Assembly (NCBI RefSeq): GCF_023701525.1
Contig: NZ_JAMQAW010000009.1
Location: forward strand, 157,268-201,028
DNA length: 43,761 nucleotides
Origin: Streptomyces albipurpureus
Lineage (GTDB): Bacteria > Actinomycetota > Actinomycetes > Streptomycetales > Streptomycetaceae
Direction: 5' to 3'
This document shows, piece after piece, positions 8,937-17,231 of the stretch. The first letter of the stretch is position 1, and the number at the start of each line of letters is the position of its first letter. The notes below the pieces were generated by a model, which saw nothing but the letters and a program-made list of their open reading frames with translations, was not told where the DNA came from and made no database searches. A program made the translations under genes and the position numbers.

Positions 8937-9335
8937 ATGGATAGCGAAGGTGCAGAAGGATCGGTGCGGGTCGATGCCTGGATCTGGTCGGTACGGCTCA
9001 CCAAGACCCGCTCCCAGGCTGCCGCGGCCTGCAAAGCGGGCCATGTCCGGGTGAACGGCACCCGTGTCAAGGCTGCCCAGTCGATCCGGGCGGGCGATCA
9101 GGTGCGGATCTTCGTCGGCGGCCGCGAGCGGTTGGTGGTCGTATCGAAGACCGTCCGCAAGCGGGTCGGTGCGCCGGTGGCCGTGCAGTGTTACGTGGAC
9201 AACAGCCCGCCGCCTCCGCCGAAGGAGTTCACCGCACCCGTCGCCGTACGAGACCGGGGAGCGGGTCGTCCGACCAAGAGGGACCGCCGGGAGATGGAAC
9301 GACTCCAGCCCGGCCTGGAGAAACCCGCACGTTAG
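8937..9335 (+). CDS. S4-domain RNA-binding protein (Hsp15-like)
   Basis: Small basic cytoplasmic protein, 132 residues. The S4 fold is at residues 10-65: the sequence VDAWIWSVRLTKTRSQA, then CKAGHVRVNG and the strand GDQVRIFV are characteristic of Hsp15/RlmX-type heat-shock ribosome-binding proteins, which bind stalled 50S subunits in E. coli. A Pro-rich linker and a basic C-terminal tail (RPTKRDRREMERL) follow, as in other actinobacterial members. No ribosome binding site is seen before the ATG; a TAGAGT -10 ends 7 bp upstream, which points to a leaderless mRNA. An alternative ATG at 8932 is out of frame. Confidence 0.9.
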   Translation: MDSEGAEGSVRVDAWIWSVRLTKTRSQAAAACKAGHVRVNGTRVKAAQSIRAGDQVRIFVGGRERLVVVSKTVRKRVGAPVAVQCYVDNSPPPPPKEFTAPVAVRDRGAGRPTKRDRREMERLQPGLEKPAR

Positions 9336-9336
9336 A

Positions 9337-9366
9337 CAGGGCCCGGCCCGCTGCTTTCGGGCCCTG
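9337..9366. terminator. hairpin terminator after the S4 gene
   Basis: CAGGGCCCG and CGGGCCCTG form a perfect 9-bp stem with a 12-nt loop just after the stop codon at 9335. There is no long U-tract, as is usual in Streptomyces. It lies between convergent genes. Confidence 0.6.
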
Positions 9367-9550
9367 CTGTCTCCAATGGGCCGGTGCTGCCATGCCTGGG
9401 CGAACTCCTGCGGGGGCGTTCCGTCCTGGAGCGCCCGCCGTCGGCAGCGTAGGCCCGTGATGGACAGCGCGGGCGCCCGCCAGGACTGGAAGGTGCCGCA
9501 CAGCGATCGCCTCCAACCAACCGCGCGGAAGGCGCATCGGTCGAGCAGGG

Positions 9551-10570
9551 TCAGTTGGCCTCATGGAGATCAAGGCGTACGAGGAGCGAGCGGTGGTCGG
9601 TGTTGCCCAGCTCCAGGAAGCGGGCCTTGCGCACCGAGAACTCCTCGCTGACCAGCACATGATCGATCTGGGTGCCCAGCGGGCGGCCGACCGCAGTGGG
9701 CCAGGACGGGGTACGGGACGCTCCACCGAGGGCCGAGCTGTTCTGGAGATCGCCGTCAGCCATGATTCGACGGAAGGCCGCGTGGTCCTGGGAGGCATTG
9801 AAATCGCCGGCGACAAGGGTCGGTTGCCCCTTGGCCTCCACGGCGTACTCCCGCATCAGCTCCAGTTCCCTGCGCCAGTCGTCGACACCGCTCGGGATGG
9901 GCGGCAGCGGATGGGCGAGTTGGATGTTGACCCGAACACCCGAGATGACGGCCACGGCGCCCGGCATCGCCATGGTGCTCTGAATCCCGGGTGCCCGCTG
10001 TAGCGGGTACTTGCTGAGGATCGCCGAGCCGATGGCCATGGAACCCTCGATCACATGGCGATACGGGTACTCGGCGGGGGATATCTCGGATTCCAGGGCG
10101 TCCGAGCACTGAGCCGCGCACTCCTGCACGAAGACCAGGTCCGGCTGTTCGCGCTGGATCGTGGCGATCAGGCCCTGGGTGGCGTTGCCGAACTCGACAT
10201 TCGAGGTGAGGACGTCGAACTGGGCTATGGCCCGCCCCCCTGGGTCCTCGGCGAGACCCGAGTCATAGGGACGGACGAACCAGCCGGTCACCCCGAGCAC
10301 GATGACCGCCCAGACCATGCCCGTCCGCCAGCGCGCGAGCAGCATCAACAGCAGCGCCGCCCCGGCGGGGATCAACAGCCAGGGCAGGAAGGCCAGCAGC
10401 TGGGGTATGGGGGTGGCCGCGTCCGTATCCATGACTCGGCAGGCCACCACCACGGTGGGTATGACCAGGAGCAGGGCGGCGAACCAGCCGGCGGCTCGAC
10501 GGTGCGCTGGGGGGCGCAGCGGGGCATCCGGTAGGGCGTCCGGCGCCGTGGTCGAGGTGGCGCTGTCCAA
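9551..10570 (-). CDS. endonuclease/exonuclease/phosphatase-family membrane protein
   Basis: A 339-residue protein with three N-terminal hydrophobic helices (about 28-45, 57-80, 84-100) followed by an EEP-fold metal-dependent phosphoesterase domain, probably facing outside. EEP landmarks are DVLTSNVEFGN, the catalytic glutamate in FVQECAA, the VAGDFNASQDH motif and the terminal NTDHRSLLV with the catalytic Asp-His. The family includes nucleases and lipid phosphodiesterases; the substrate cannot be told. The start is TTG at 10570, preceded by GGAGG at 6-nt spacing. It has a paralogue of the same design at 39473-40465. Confidence 0.85.
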   Translation of the reverse strand: MDSATSTTAPDALPDAPLRPPAHRRAAGWFAALLLVIPTVVVACRVMDTDAATPIPQLLAFLPWLLIPAGAALLLMLLARWRTGMVWAVIVLGVTGWFVRPYDSGLAEDPGGRAIAQFDVLTSNVEFGNATQGLIATIQREQPDLVFVQECAAQCSDALESEISPAEYPYRHVIEGSMAIGSAILSKYPLQRAPGIQSTMAMPGAVAVISGVRVNIQLAHPLPPIPSGVDDWRRELELMREYAVEAKGQPTLVAGDFNASQDHAAFRRIMADGDLQNSSALGGASRTPSWPTAVGRPLGTQIDHVLVSEEFSVRKARFLELGNTDHRSLLVRLDLHEAN

Positions 10571-10937
10571 AACCGGCCTCCGAGTGGGTCATGGGTCCCG
10601 GGATCACTTTTCTATGATCGCCGTAGCGGGACACCCGTCTGTCATGACGCCAGTTTCACCGACTTTGTTGCACCTTTCGCTCTCTTGGCGGCAAGTCGCC
10701 GTAACTGGTACGGACTTTTTTGGATCATCAACCAGACCGTTGGCCAGACCTTGGTGGGGTGGGCTACTTCCGGGCAATTTCTGGGCTGCTCCTCGGGCTG
10801 CTCCTCGGGCAGCTCCTTGGTTGTTCTTTGGTGTTCTTTGGGCTACCGGTGCCTGACCTGGTGTTGCCCTGGAGGTGGCCCCTCGCCGGTGCCCCCCAGT
10901 GGCGAAGGTTGCGGGCGAGGGCTCCGCTGGTCGCGGG
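10571..10937. other. intergenic region, 12-bp tandem repeats
   Basis: About 370 bp without a credible gene. A 12-bp unit GGGCTGCTCCTC occurs at 10783-10794 and 10795-10806, with a diverged third copy to 10818, followed by two GTTCTTTGG repeats. No terminator or promoter is recognised with confidence. Confidence 0.5.
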
Positions 10938-11783
10938 TCAGACCTGCTGCTCAGCCGGCCGGTTACGACGGAACCACCAGGTGCCCACCGCCACGATCAG
11001 CCCGACCCCCATCAGCCACCACGATGTGGTGCGCAGCGAGGCCGTCAGCGCATCCAGTACCGCTCCCGCTGCCGCACGATCCACATCCGGGGGAAGGTCG
11101 TTCAAGGCCACTGCTCGCCCCACCAGGACCGTCAGCATCAGGAGTGCCCCACCCACGGCGAGGGCGAAGCCGAGGAGGATCAGCGCACGCCCTCGGCGGG
11201 TGGAGCCGAGGACTCCCACCACCGCCAGCAGCGCGGTGCCCACGGGGAGCCACAAGCCGGCGATCTGCAGGGCGTCGAAAACCTCGCGCGCCACACCCAG
11301 CCGCTCCGACTCAACCAGCGTGATGGTGATGTTCCCGACCGGGATCTGGTCGGCGAACGGTACGCCTTCCATGATCAGTTGCCGTTTGACCTGCTCGATC
11401 ACCGGAGCCAGGTCGATGCTTGCGCTTCTGCCCCCACTGCTGGTCAACGCCTGTTCCACGGCCGTGTGCGCAGCCCGGTTGACGGTGTTCCAAGCCGTCT
11501 TGTAGGCGTCGGTCTCGGCAAAGCTGAGAACCGCGTCGTGCACCAGCTGCCGTACGGCCGGGGTGAACGGACCCGCGTCGACCTTCTTCAGCACCTCGTC
11601 GGTGATGCGGTTGGCCACGGCGTTCTTTACCGCGGGGTCGGAGGAGAGCGGTGCCATCGCTGAGACATAGCCGTCCGAATCACCGATCTCCCGCTCCGCC
11701 CAGACGGCGAGTGTGCTGAGCGGCGTCAGGACGGCGACGAGCACGAGTAGCACCGTCGACACCGCTGAGAGAAGGCTCCGCAC
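10938..11783 (-). CDS. integral membrane protein, paralogue of the 35.3 kb protein
   Basis: A 281-residue protein of unknown function. The N-terminal helix (residues 1-28) is followed by an extracytoplasmic domain of about 170 residues, then about three helices, two forming a hairpin at 191-235 and the last near 256-272. The motif AVWAEREIGDSDGYV and the later block SASIDLAPVIEQVKRQL are shared with the protein at 35321-36775, so the two belong to one family. The start is GTG at 11783, with GAGGA unusually close; an in-frame stop just upstream excludes a longer protein. A strong hairpin lies only 21 bp upstream. It is divergent from a small membrane-protein gene. Confidence 0.8.
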   Translation of the reverse strand: MRSLLSAVSTVLLVLVAVLTPLSTLAVWAEREIGDSDGYVSAMAPLSSDPAVKNAVANRITDEVLKKVDAGPFTPAVRQLVHDAVLSFAETDAYKTAWNTVNRAAHTAVEQALTSSGGRSASIDLAPVIEQVKRQLIMEGVPFADQIPVGNITITLVESERLGVAREVFDALQIAGLWLPVGTALLAVVGVLGSTRRGRALILLGFALAVGGALLMLTVLVGRAVALNDLPPDVDRAAAGAVLDALTASLRTTSWWLMGVGLIVAVGTWWFRRNRPAEQQV

Positions 11784-11803
11784 TCCTCAAGGGAACGCGG
11801 GCC

Positions 11804-11852
11804 CCGGTGGTGGCGCGACCGGTGCTCCGCCGACCGGGCGCGCCACCACCGG
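11804..11852. promoter_or_regulatory. long inverted repeat between divergent membrane genes
   Basis: CCGGTGGTGGCGCG (11804-11817) pairs perfectly with CGCGCCACCACCGG (11839-11852), with a 21-nt loop that itself contains ACCGGT and ACCGGG. It lies just upstream of the minus-strand GTG at 11783, so it could fold in that leader RNA or act as an operator. Confidence 0.5.
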
Positions 11853-12051
11853 ACCAGCCGCCACGGCGGTTCCGTGCCGACCTGACTCCAGGTAGCGAGG
11901 GGTGCACCCGCAGTCCCGAAACCGACACCTTGGGTGACGGCGGAAGGAGCGCCGGTGCCGCCTCGGTGGTGGACGGTCCGGCCCTGACTTGCCGGCTCTC
12001 TCCCATGGGTGTGCCCTGGAGAAGGGAATTCGGAGGGAAGGAGTCCTGGCC

Positions 12052-12429
12052 ATGGCCGCACACGCAACGCTGTCCGCACGGCACCACGTTTCTCTCGGCT
12101 TGGCGATCCCGGTCGCCCTTGGCGCGTTCTTCGGCTTCTACGCGGGGTTCCTCCGCCGTACCGGGGAGGCCGTCAGCTGGTGGGACGTGCTCTACGGAGT
12201 GGTCGCCGGACTGATCTTCACCGCAGTTGCCTACGGCGTCGGCCGCGTCCAGCGCTCCATGCCGACGGAGCTCAGGGCCGCGACCTACGGCGCGCTGGGC
12301 GGGATGTCGGTCGGCTTTCTGCACAGCCTGACCGGGTGCAGCATCCTGCGGGCCGTTGGGATGGGGCTGATCATCGGCGCGGTCACGCTGGCGGTGTCGT
12401 TCTACGTGTTCTACGTGAAGGACAGCTGA
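12052..12429 (+). CDS. small integral membrane protein
   Basis: A 125-residue hydrophobic protein of unknown function with about four predicted helices (roughly 14-33, 45-64, 77-95 and 100-122). A charged loop (RVQRSMPTELR) lies between helices two and three, and the tail is VKDS. The ATG at 12052 is chosen because AAGGAG (12038-12043) sits at 8-nt spacing; the frame is open further upstream without a site. No family assigned. Confidence 0.75.
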   Translation: MAAHATLSARHHVSLGLAIPVALGAFFGFYAGFLRRTGEAVSWWDVLYGVVAGLIFTAVAYGVGRVQRSMPTELRAATYGALGGMSVGFLHSLTGCSILRAVGMGLIIGAVTLAVSFYVFYVKDS

Positions 12430-12877
12430 GGACACCCGTGTGATGAGTGCTGGGCCCTGACCGGTTGGCCTGACTGTTTGGGGCTGACTGGTCGGGTTGG
12501 CGTGACTGGTCGGGCTGAGCGGTGGGACTGGCTGCGGTCCGGACTGGGTTGCCATGAGCTGCCGCGTCCGGACCGTTGGGTGCGCGACGACCACTGAGCG
12601 GTGTCGGCCGTCCGCCAGGCCGGGTGGTTCCAGCGGGGTCCTGGTGGGGTCCTGGCGGGTGGTTCGGGGCAGTTCGAGGTAGCTAGAGGTAGTTTTCAGC
12701 GTTTCGGGGTGATTTTGGCTTGGGTGGTGGAAGGCGCTCGACTTGATCTAGCAGGCCAGGACCAGCGCCCGCCTTCTTCTGCGGGGTCGCTAGATGTGAT
12801 CTGGCGACCGCGCGTCGCGGTCTCGCGCCTTTCTTATGAGCGACCGGTTCGGGTCGGAGGAGAGGAGGGCGCGTCCC
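12430..12877. other. intergenic region, short repeats
   Basis: About 450 bp. TGACTGGTCGGG occurs at 12485-12496 and 12503-12514 within a G/T-rich stretch of related words. No convincing gene, tRNA or strong hairpin. Confidence 0.5.
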
Positions 12878-13441
12878 ATGCGGGAGAGTGGCGAGCAGTC
12901 CACGGCCCCCTTGCGTGTCGCCGTCATCATCGGCAGTACGCGGGAGGGACGGGTGGGCGAAGGCGTCGGCCGTTGGTTCGCCCAGCATGCCGGCGGGCGT
13001 ACGGACCTTGAGCTCTCGATCATCGATCTGATCGACTTTGAGTTCCCTGCCCGGTATCCGGATCAGGCGACCGCTCCGATCCATGATTTCGTGGCCCAGG
13101 TGGATCGGGCGGATGCGTTCGTGGTCGTCACCCCTGAGTACAATCGGTCGTTTCCCGCCTCCCTCAAGCAGGCCATCGACTTCGCCTACGACGAGTGGAA
13201 CGCCAAGCCGGTCGCCTTTGTGAGCTACGGGCACGGCTCCCAAGGGCTCTACGCGGTGGAGCAGCTGCGCTCGGTCTTCACCGAACTGCATACCGTCACC
13301 CTGCGCAATGGCGTAGCCATCAACCTCCTGGACGAGAGCTGGGAGGACCGGGACGGTGCCGCCCACGTGATGCTCGACCAGCTCGGGTGGTGGGGGCTTG
13401 CTCTCAGAGAGGCCCGCGCCGCCCGACCGTACTGCTCCTAA
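12878..13441 (+). CDS. NADPH-dependent FMN reductase family protein
   Basis: Flavodoxin-like oxidoreductase, 187 residues, cytoplasmic. The FMN-phosphate loop GSTREGR lies at residues 19-25, and the segment VVVTPEYNRSFPASLKQAIDF matches the conserved TPEYN/S motif of the family. Members reduce FMN, quinones, azo dyes or chromate with NADPH; the substrate here is unknown. The ATG at 12878 is preferred over an in-frame ATG at 12836 because GGAGGAGAGGAGG at 12857-12869 lies just before it. It stands alone, upstream of the ABC exporter operon with about 410 bp between. Confidence 0.9.
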   Translation: MRESGEQSTAPLRVAVIIGSTREGRVGEGVGRWFAQHAGGRTDLELSIIDLIDFEFPARYPDQATAPIHDFVAQVDRADAFVVVTPEYNRSFPASLKQAIDFAYDEWNAKPVAFVSYGHGSQGLYAVEQLRSVFTELHTVTLRNGVAINLLDESWEDRDGAAHVMLDQLGWWGLALREARAARPYCS

Positions 13442-13855
13442 CTGCTTCAACCGCTGTCTACCCCTGTTCCACCGGCACTACTTTTGATGATTTCCACGGA
13501 TTTATTACTGTCACGTCATATCCCCTTCGCCGCCGACCGATGACTTCCGCCGAGCCGGTGAGTCGAACCCCCTAGAACCCGCAACGCGACCCATAGGGCC
13601 GCAGAGCAGCCAGAAATGCCAAGAGCAGCCAAGAGCAGCCAAGAAGACAGAGCAACCAAGAGCAGCCAAGAACTACAGAGCGGCACAGCGCACCCAGCGC
13701 ACCGAAGGCCGAAACTGCACACCGCGCACCGTGAGCCCGTAGGTCGCCACCGACCGCCGGAGACCTCCAGATCCACCCGTAGGGCGAGCCTCAGGGTGAT
13801 CTTCACGGCGACTTCTGCGGACCAAGCCTCACAGGACCTCCAAAGGAAAAGACGA
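13442..13855. other. intergenic region before the ABC exporter, A-rich repeats
   Basis: About 410 bp, more AT-rich in its first part. AAGAGCAGCC occurs at 13621 and 13631 and again near 13658, with related words between. The repeats lie 200-240 bp before the ABC transporter start and may be in its leader. No gene seen. Confidence 0.5.
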
Positions 13856-14824
13856 ATGAGTACAGAACTGGCAATCGAGACCAAGGGCCTGGTGAAGGTC
13901 TTCGGTGAGAATCGGGCCGTCGACGGCGTCGATCTCAGCGTGCCCACGGGCACGGTCTACGGGGTCCTCGGCCCCAATGGCGCGGGGAAGACCACGACGG
14001 TGAAGATGCTCGCCACCCTGCTGCGCCCGGATGGCGGCGAGGCCCGTGTCTTCGGCAAGGACGTGCTCAAGGAAGCGGACGCGGTCCGTAGCAGGGTCAG
14101 CCTGACCGGCCAGTACGCCTCAGTGGACGAGGACCTCACCGGCAGGGAGAACCTGCTGCTGCTCGGTCGGCTCCTGGGGCACGGGAAGGCCGCCGCCAAA
14201 ACGCGCGCCGCGCAGTTGCTGGAAGCCTTTGGACTCAGCGAGGCCGCGGATCGCCAGGTGAAGAACTACTCGGGCGGTATGCGTCGGCGTATCGACATCG
14301 CCGCGTCGATTCTGAACACACCCGATCTGCTCTTCCTGGATGAGCCGACCACCGGCCTCGACCCGCGCAGCCGCAATCAGGTCTGGGACATCATCCGCGC
14401 GGTCGTCGCACAGGGCACCACGGTCCTGCTGACCACGCAGTATCTGGACGAGGCGGACCAACTCGCCTCGCGTATCGCGGTGATTGACCACGGCAAGGTG
14501 ATCGCCGAGGGCACCAAGGGCGAACTGAAGTCCTCGGTCGGCTCGGGCGCGGTCCATCTACGCCTTCGTGACGCACACCAGCGCCCCGAAGCCGAGCGGG
14601 TGCTGGCCGCGGCGCTCGGCGTCGAGGTGCTGCTTGATGCTGATCCGCTCGCACTGACTGCTCGGGTCAACGCGCAGGGCAGTGAGCAGAGCGCGGCCGA
14701 ACAGGCGGCCAAGGCGCTGGCTGAGCTTGCTCGCACCGGAATCACCGTGGACAACTTCGCGCTGGGTCAGCCCAGCCTGGACGAGGTCTTCCTCGCCCTG
14801 ACCGACAAGAAGGGGGCGGCATGA
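13856..14824 (+). CDS. ABC transporter ATP-binding protein (DrrA family)
   Basis: Nucleotide-binding subunit of a drug-type ABC-2 exporter, 322 residues. Walker [10 protein letters not shown] at 39-47, the signature NYSGGMRRR from 137, Walker [14 protein letters not shown] from 158 and the switch histidine replaced by glutamine in [11 protein letters not shown], a change typical of the DrrA subfamily. The C-terminal 90 residues match the DrrA-specific extension. The ATG at 13856 follows AAGGAAAAG. The stop overlaps the permease start (ATGA). Substrate unknown; the family exports anthracyclines and other hydrophobic compounds. No regulator gene is adjacent. Confidence 0.95.
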   Translation: MSTELAIETKGLVKVFGENRAVDGVDLSVPTGTVYGVLGPNGAGKTTTVKMLATLLRPDGGEARVFGKDVLKEADAVRSRVSLTGQYASVDEDLTGRENLLLLGRLLGHGKAAAKTRAAQLLEAFGLSEAADRQVKNYSGGMRRRIDIAASILNTPDLLFLDEPTTGLDPRSRNQVWDIIRAVVAQGTTVLLTTQYLDEADQLASRIAVIDHGKVIAEGTKGELKSSVGSGAVHLRLRDAHQRPEAERVLAAALGVEVLLDADPLALTARVNAQGSEQSAAEQAAKALAELARTGITVDNFALGQPSLDEVFLALTDKKGAA

Positions 14825-15684
14825 GCACCGCGACCACCACCAAGTCCCTCAACGACGCCGACCTCTCCCTTGAGGCGCCCAAGACGGAGGATCTGGCCGC
14901 ACTGCTGGTGAGCAGAGAGCGACCACCGAGGCCAAGTGCGCTCTCGGCGTCCATCACCTTCGGCTGGCGAGCGATGCTGAAGATCAAGCACGTTCCCGAG
15001 CAGTTGTTCGATGTGACGGCTTTCCCGATCATGATGGTGCTGATGTACACCTACCTCTTCGGAGGTGCGCTGGCCGGGTCCACCGAGGAGTACATCCAGT
15101 TCCTGCTCCCTGGCATCCTCACCATGAGCGTCGTCATGATCACGATGTACACGGGCGTCGCGGTCAACACCGACATCACCAAGGGTGTCTTCGACCGCTT
15201 CCGTACGCTGCCGATCTGGCGACCCGCACCGATGGTCGGCTATCTGCTCGGCGACGTCATCCGCTATCTGCTGGCCTCCCTGGTGATGCTCACCGTCGGC
15301 ATGATCATCGGGTACCGCCCGGACGGTGGGATCGGCGGCGTTCTGCTCGGCGTCCTGGTGCTGCTGGTCTTCGCGTTCTCGTTCTCCTGGGTCTGGACGA
15401 TGTTCGGACTGCTGCTGCGCAGTGAGAAGTCGGTGATGGGCGTCAGCATGATGGTGATCTTCCCGCTGACCTTTCTGAGCAATGTCTTCGTCGACCCGAA
15501 GACCATGCCCGGCTGGCTCCAGGCGTTCGTCAACAACAGCCCGGTGACCCATGTCGCCACGGCGGTGCGTGACCTGATGGCCGGCGAGTGGCCGGCTGCG
15601 GACATTGCCTGGTCGCTCGGATGGTCAGCGCTGTTCGTGGTCATCTTCGGCTCGCTGACGATGCGGCTCTACAACCGCAAGTGA
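14821..15684 (+). CDS. ABC-2 type transporter permease (DrrB family)
   Basis: Membrane subunit of the exporter, 287 residues, with about six predicted helices after a 60-residue cytoplasmic N-terminus. Conserved features include [30 protein letters not shown] and [16 protein letters not shown], typical of DrrB/NodJ-type permeases. Its ATG overlaps the ATPase stop codon by 4 bp, so the two are translationally coupled. A hairpin follows at 15708-15747. Confidence 0.95.
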   Translation: MSTATTTKSLNDADLSLEAPKTEDLAALLVSRERPPRPSALSASITFGWRAMLKIKHVPEQLFDVTAFPIMMVLMYTYLFGGALAGSTEEYIQFLLPGILTMSVVMITMYTGVAVNTDITKGVFDRFRTLPIWRPAPMVGYLLGDVIRYLLASLVMLTVGMIIGYRPDGGIGGVLLGVLVLLVFAFSFSWVWTMFGLLLRSEKSVMGVSMMVIFPLTFLSNVFVDPKTMPGWLQAFVNNSPVTHVATAVRDLMAGEWPAADIAWSLGWSALFVVIFGSLTMRLYNRK

Positions 15685-15707
15685 GCCCCACCCGAGGGTG
15701 AAGGACC

Positions 15708-15747
15708 GAGCGGCGGGTTTCCTCAGGGACGGGGATGCCCGCCGCTC
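15708..15747. terminator. terminator hairpin after the ABC operon
   Basis: GAGCGGCGGG and CCCGCCGCTC form a perfect 10-bp stem, 23 bp past the permease stop codon, with a 20-nt loop. Confidence 0.65.
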
Positions 15748-16068
15748 TTCCGTGTCTCCAGGCGGGCCCCCCATCCCTGCGGGTCCAGGCAGGCGAGCCC
15801 CCTGGACCCCTGCCCTTTCCTGGCAGTCCCCTGGCCCTCCGTGGCGCTTCGGGGCCCGGCCCACCTCAAGCAACGCCCTCCCGTGTCCCCGGCGCACCGT
15901 CGACGACGCAACAGCAGAAAAGGGCGGCGGGAACGGGTCGGCGGGAACAGGACAACGTCAACAGAACGGCGGGAACGGGCCAGCGGGAACGGGACAACGC
16001 ACAGAGAAAATGAGAATGAGGGGCGACGGGGCGACGGGAACGGAACTGGGGGAGCGGAACAGGGACCG

Positions 16069-16099
16069 TTGACCTTCCTCCCAGGGGAAGCCCCAGCAT
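16069..16099 (+). promoter_or_regulatory. MerR-type promoter with 19-bp spacer and operator dyad
   Basis: A -35 TTGACC (16069-16074) and a -10-like CAGCAT (16094-16099) are separated by 19 bp, the over-long spacing that MerR proteins correct by twisting DNA. The spacer holds the dyad CTTCC-N7-GGAAG (16074-16090). The downstream gene starts with a MerR HTH, so self-activation is inferred. Confidence 0.65.
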
Positions 16100-16104
16100 C
16101 GAGA

Positions 16105-16128
16105 GCACCGGGAGGTTCAACCCGGTGC
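16105..16128 (+). promoter_or_regulatory. leader hairpin next to the ribosome binding site
   Basis: GCACCGGG and CCCGGTGC form an 8-bp stem with an 8-nt loop. The stem ends 1-2 nt before the Shine-Dalgarno GGAGGAA (16130-16136) of the MerR-PP2C gene, so it could influence mRNA stability or ribosome access. Confidence 0.45.
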
Positions 16129-16141
16129 GAGGAGGAACCGC

Positions 16142-17221
16142 ATGGGCAAGCTGACGATCGGGGCCTTCGCCCGGGCGTCCAGGCTCTCCGCGAAAGCGCT
16201 GCGCCGCTATGACGACCTGGGTCTGTTGCCACCGGCGAGCGTCGATGAGTCCTCGGGCTACCGGTACTACGACGTGAGCCAGTTGGAGCGGGCCCGACTG
16301 GTCGCCTGGCTACGCCGGATCGAGATGCCCCTGGCCCGGATCGGTGAGGTCTGCGATCTCCATCAGTCCGATCCGACTGCCGCGGCCCACGCCGTACGGG
16401 CGTACTGGGCCCAGGTGGAGGCCGATGTCGCCACCCGCCGCGACCTGGCGTTCTTCCTCGCTGATCAGATGTCCCAGCTCTCAGGAGAGGCAGCCGCCAT
16501 GACTTCACTCGGTATCCGCTATGCCGCGAGGACAGACCCCGGTCTGGTGCGCGAGACCAATCAGGACGCCGCATACGCCACCTCACGGCTGCTCGCCGTC
16601 GCCGACGGTTACGGAGGCCAGGGCGCGACCGCCAGCCTGGCCGCCATCGACGCCCTTCGGGAGCTGGACGGCTCCCCCGCTGGGGGCGAGCCGTCCACCC
16701 GGGCCGGAGATCTGCTCAACGCCCTGGAAGACGCCGTGCAGCAGGCCGATACGGCCCTCCACGACTATCCCGATTCCGGTTCGACCCTGACCGCGATGGT
16801 GTGGACCGGCTCCCGGCTGGCCCTCGTCCATATCGGCGACACCCGGGCCCAGTTGCTGCGTGGCGGTGAGCTCTTCCGCATCACCCACGATCACACGGTG
16901 ACCCAAGCCATGGTGGACGCCGGCAGCCTCACCCAGGAGGAGGCGGCCTCCCACCCCCAACGGGCGCTGCTGCTGCGCGCTCTCGGCGGAAGTGAGGCAC
17001 CCGCCCGTCCGGATCTGCGGCTGCATGAGGCGCGCGCCGGGGATCGGTATCTGCTCTGCTCGGACGGTCTGTTCACGGTGGTGCCGGACGAGGGGATACG
17101 ACGGGTACTGGAGTCAGCGGCGGACCCGGAAGAGACGGTGTCGGAGCTGATCGCCCTGGCCCATCGTGAGGGCGGCCCGGACAACATCGCCTGTGTGGTG
17201 GCGGATGTGGTCCCGATCTAG
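16142..17221 (+). CDS. MerR-family regulator fused to a PP2C-type phosphatase
   Basis: A 359-residue two-domain protein. Residues 1-70 are a MerR winged helix (LTIGAFARASRLSAKALRRYDDLGLLPP) and 71-118 the usual effector-linking helix. Residues 122-357 form a PP2C-type (PPM) Ser/Thr phosphatase: RETNQD at 137-142, metal-binding VADGYGG (D155-G156), GSTLTAMV, HIGDTRAQL, the CSDGLF motif (D308) and GPDNIA (D347-N348). All key metal aspartates are present, so it is probably active and may couple phosphorylation to gene control. The ATG at 16142 has GGAGGAA upstream. An internal ATG at 16499 with its own AGGAGAGG could give the PP2C domain alone. Its promoter has MerR-type spacing. Confidence 0.9.
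   Translation: MGKLTIGAFARASRLSAKALRRYDDLGLLPPASVDESSGYRYYDVSQLERARLVAWLRRIEMPLARIGEVCDLHQSDPTAAAHAVRAYWAQVEADVATRRDLAFFLADQMSQLSGEAAAMTSLGIRYAARTDPGLVRETNQDAAYATSRLLAVADGYGGQGATASLAAIDALRELDGSPAGGEPSTRAGDLLNALEDAVQQADTALHDYPDSGSTLTAMVWTGSRLALVHIGDTRAQLLRGGELFRITHDHTVTQAMVDAGSLTQEEAASHPQRALLLRALGGSEAPARPDLRLHEARAGDRYLLCSDGLFTVVPDEGIRRVLESAADPEETVSELIALAHREGGPDNIACVVADVVPI
16483..16501 (+). promoter_or_regulatory. internal ribosome binding site and ATG before the PP2C domain
   Basis: AGGAGAGG (16483-16490) is followed at 8-nt spacing by an in-frame ATG (16499-16501), codon 120, exactly where the PP2C domain begins. Initiation there would give a 240-residue free phosphatase. Confidence 0.5.
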
Positions 17222-17231
17222 CACCGCATTC

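Larger units (their letters stand above)
15685..16141. other. intergenic region: terminator, repeats, MerR-type promoter
   Basis: About 455 bp. It holds a terminator hairpin, then between 15920 and 16045 many copies of GGCGGGAACGG-like words, and finally the promoter and leader hairpin of the MerR-PP2C gene. The repeats are imperfect and have no coding support. Confidence 0.6.

Noticed and set aside
12736..12816. tRNA-like text around CTAGCAGGCC and GCTAGATGTGATC
   Set aside because: The complementary segments do not form a cloverleaf and no TPsiC arm (GTTCRA) is present.
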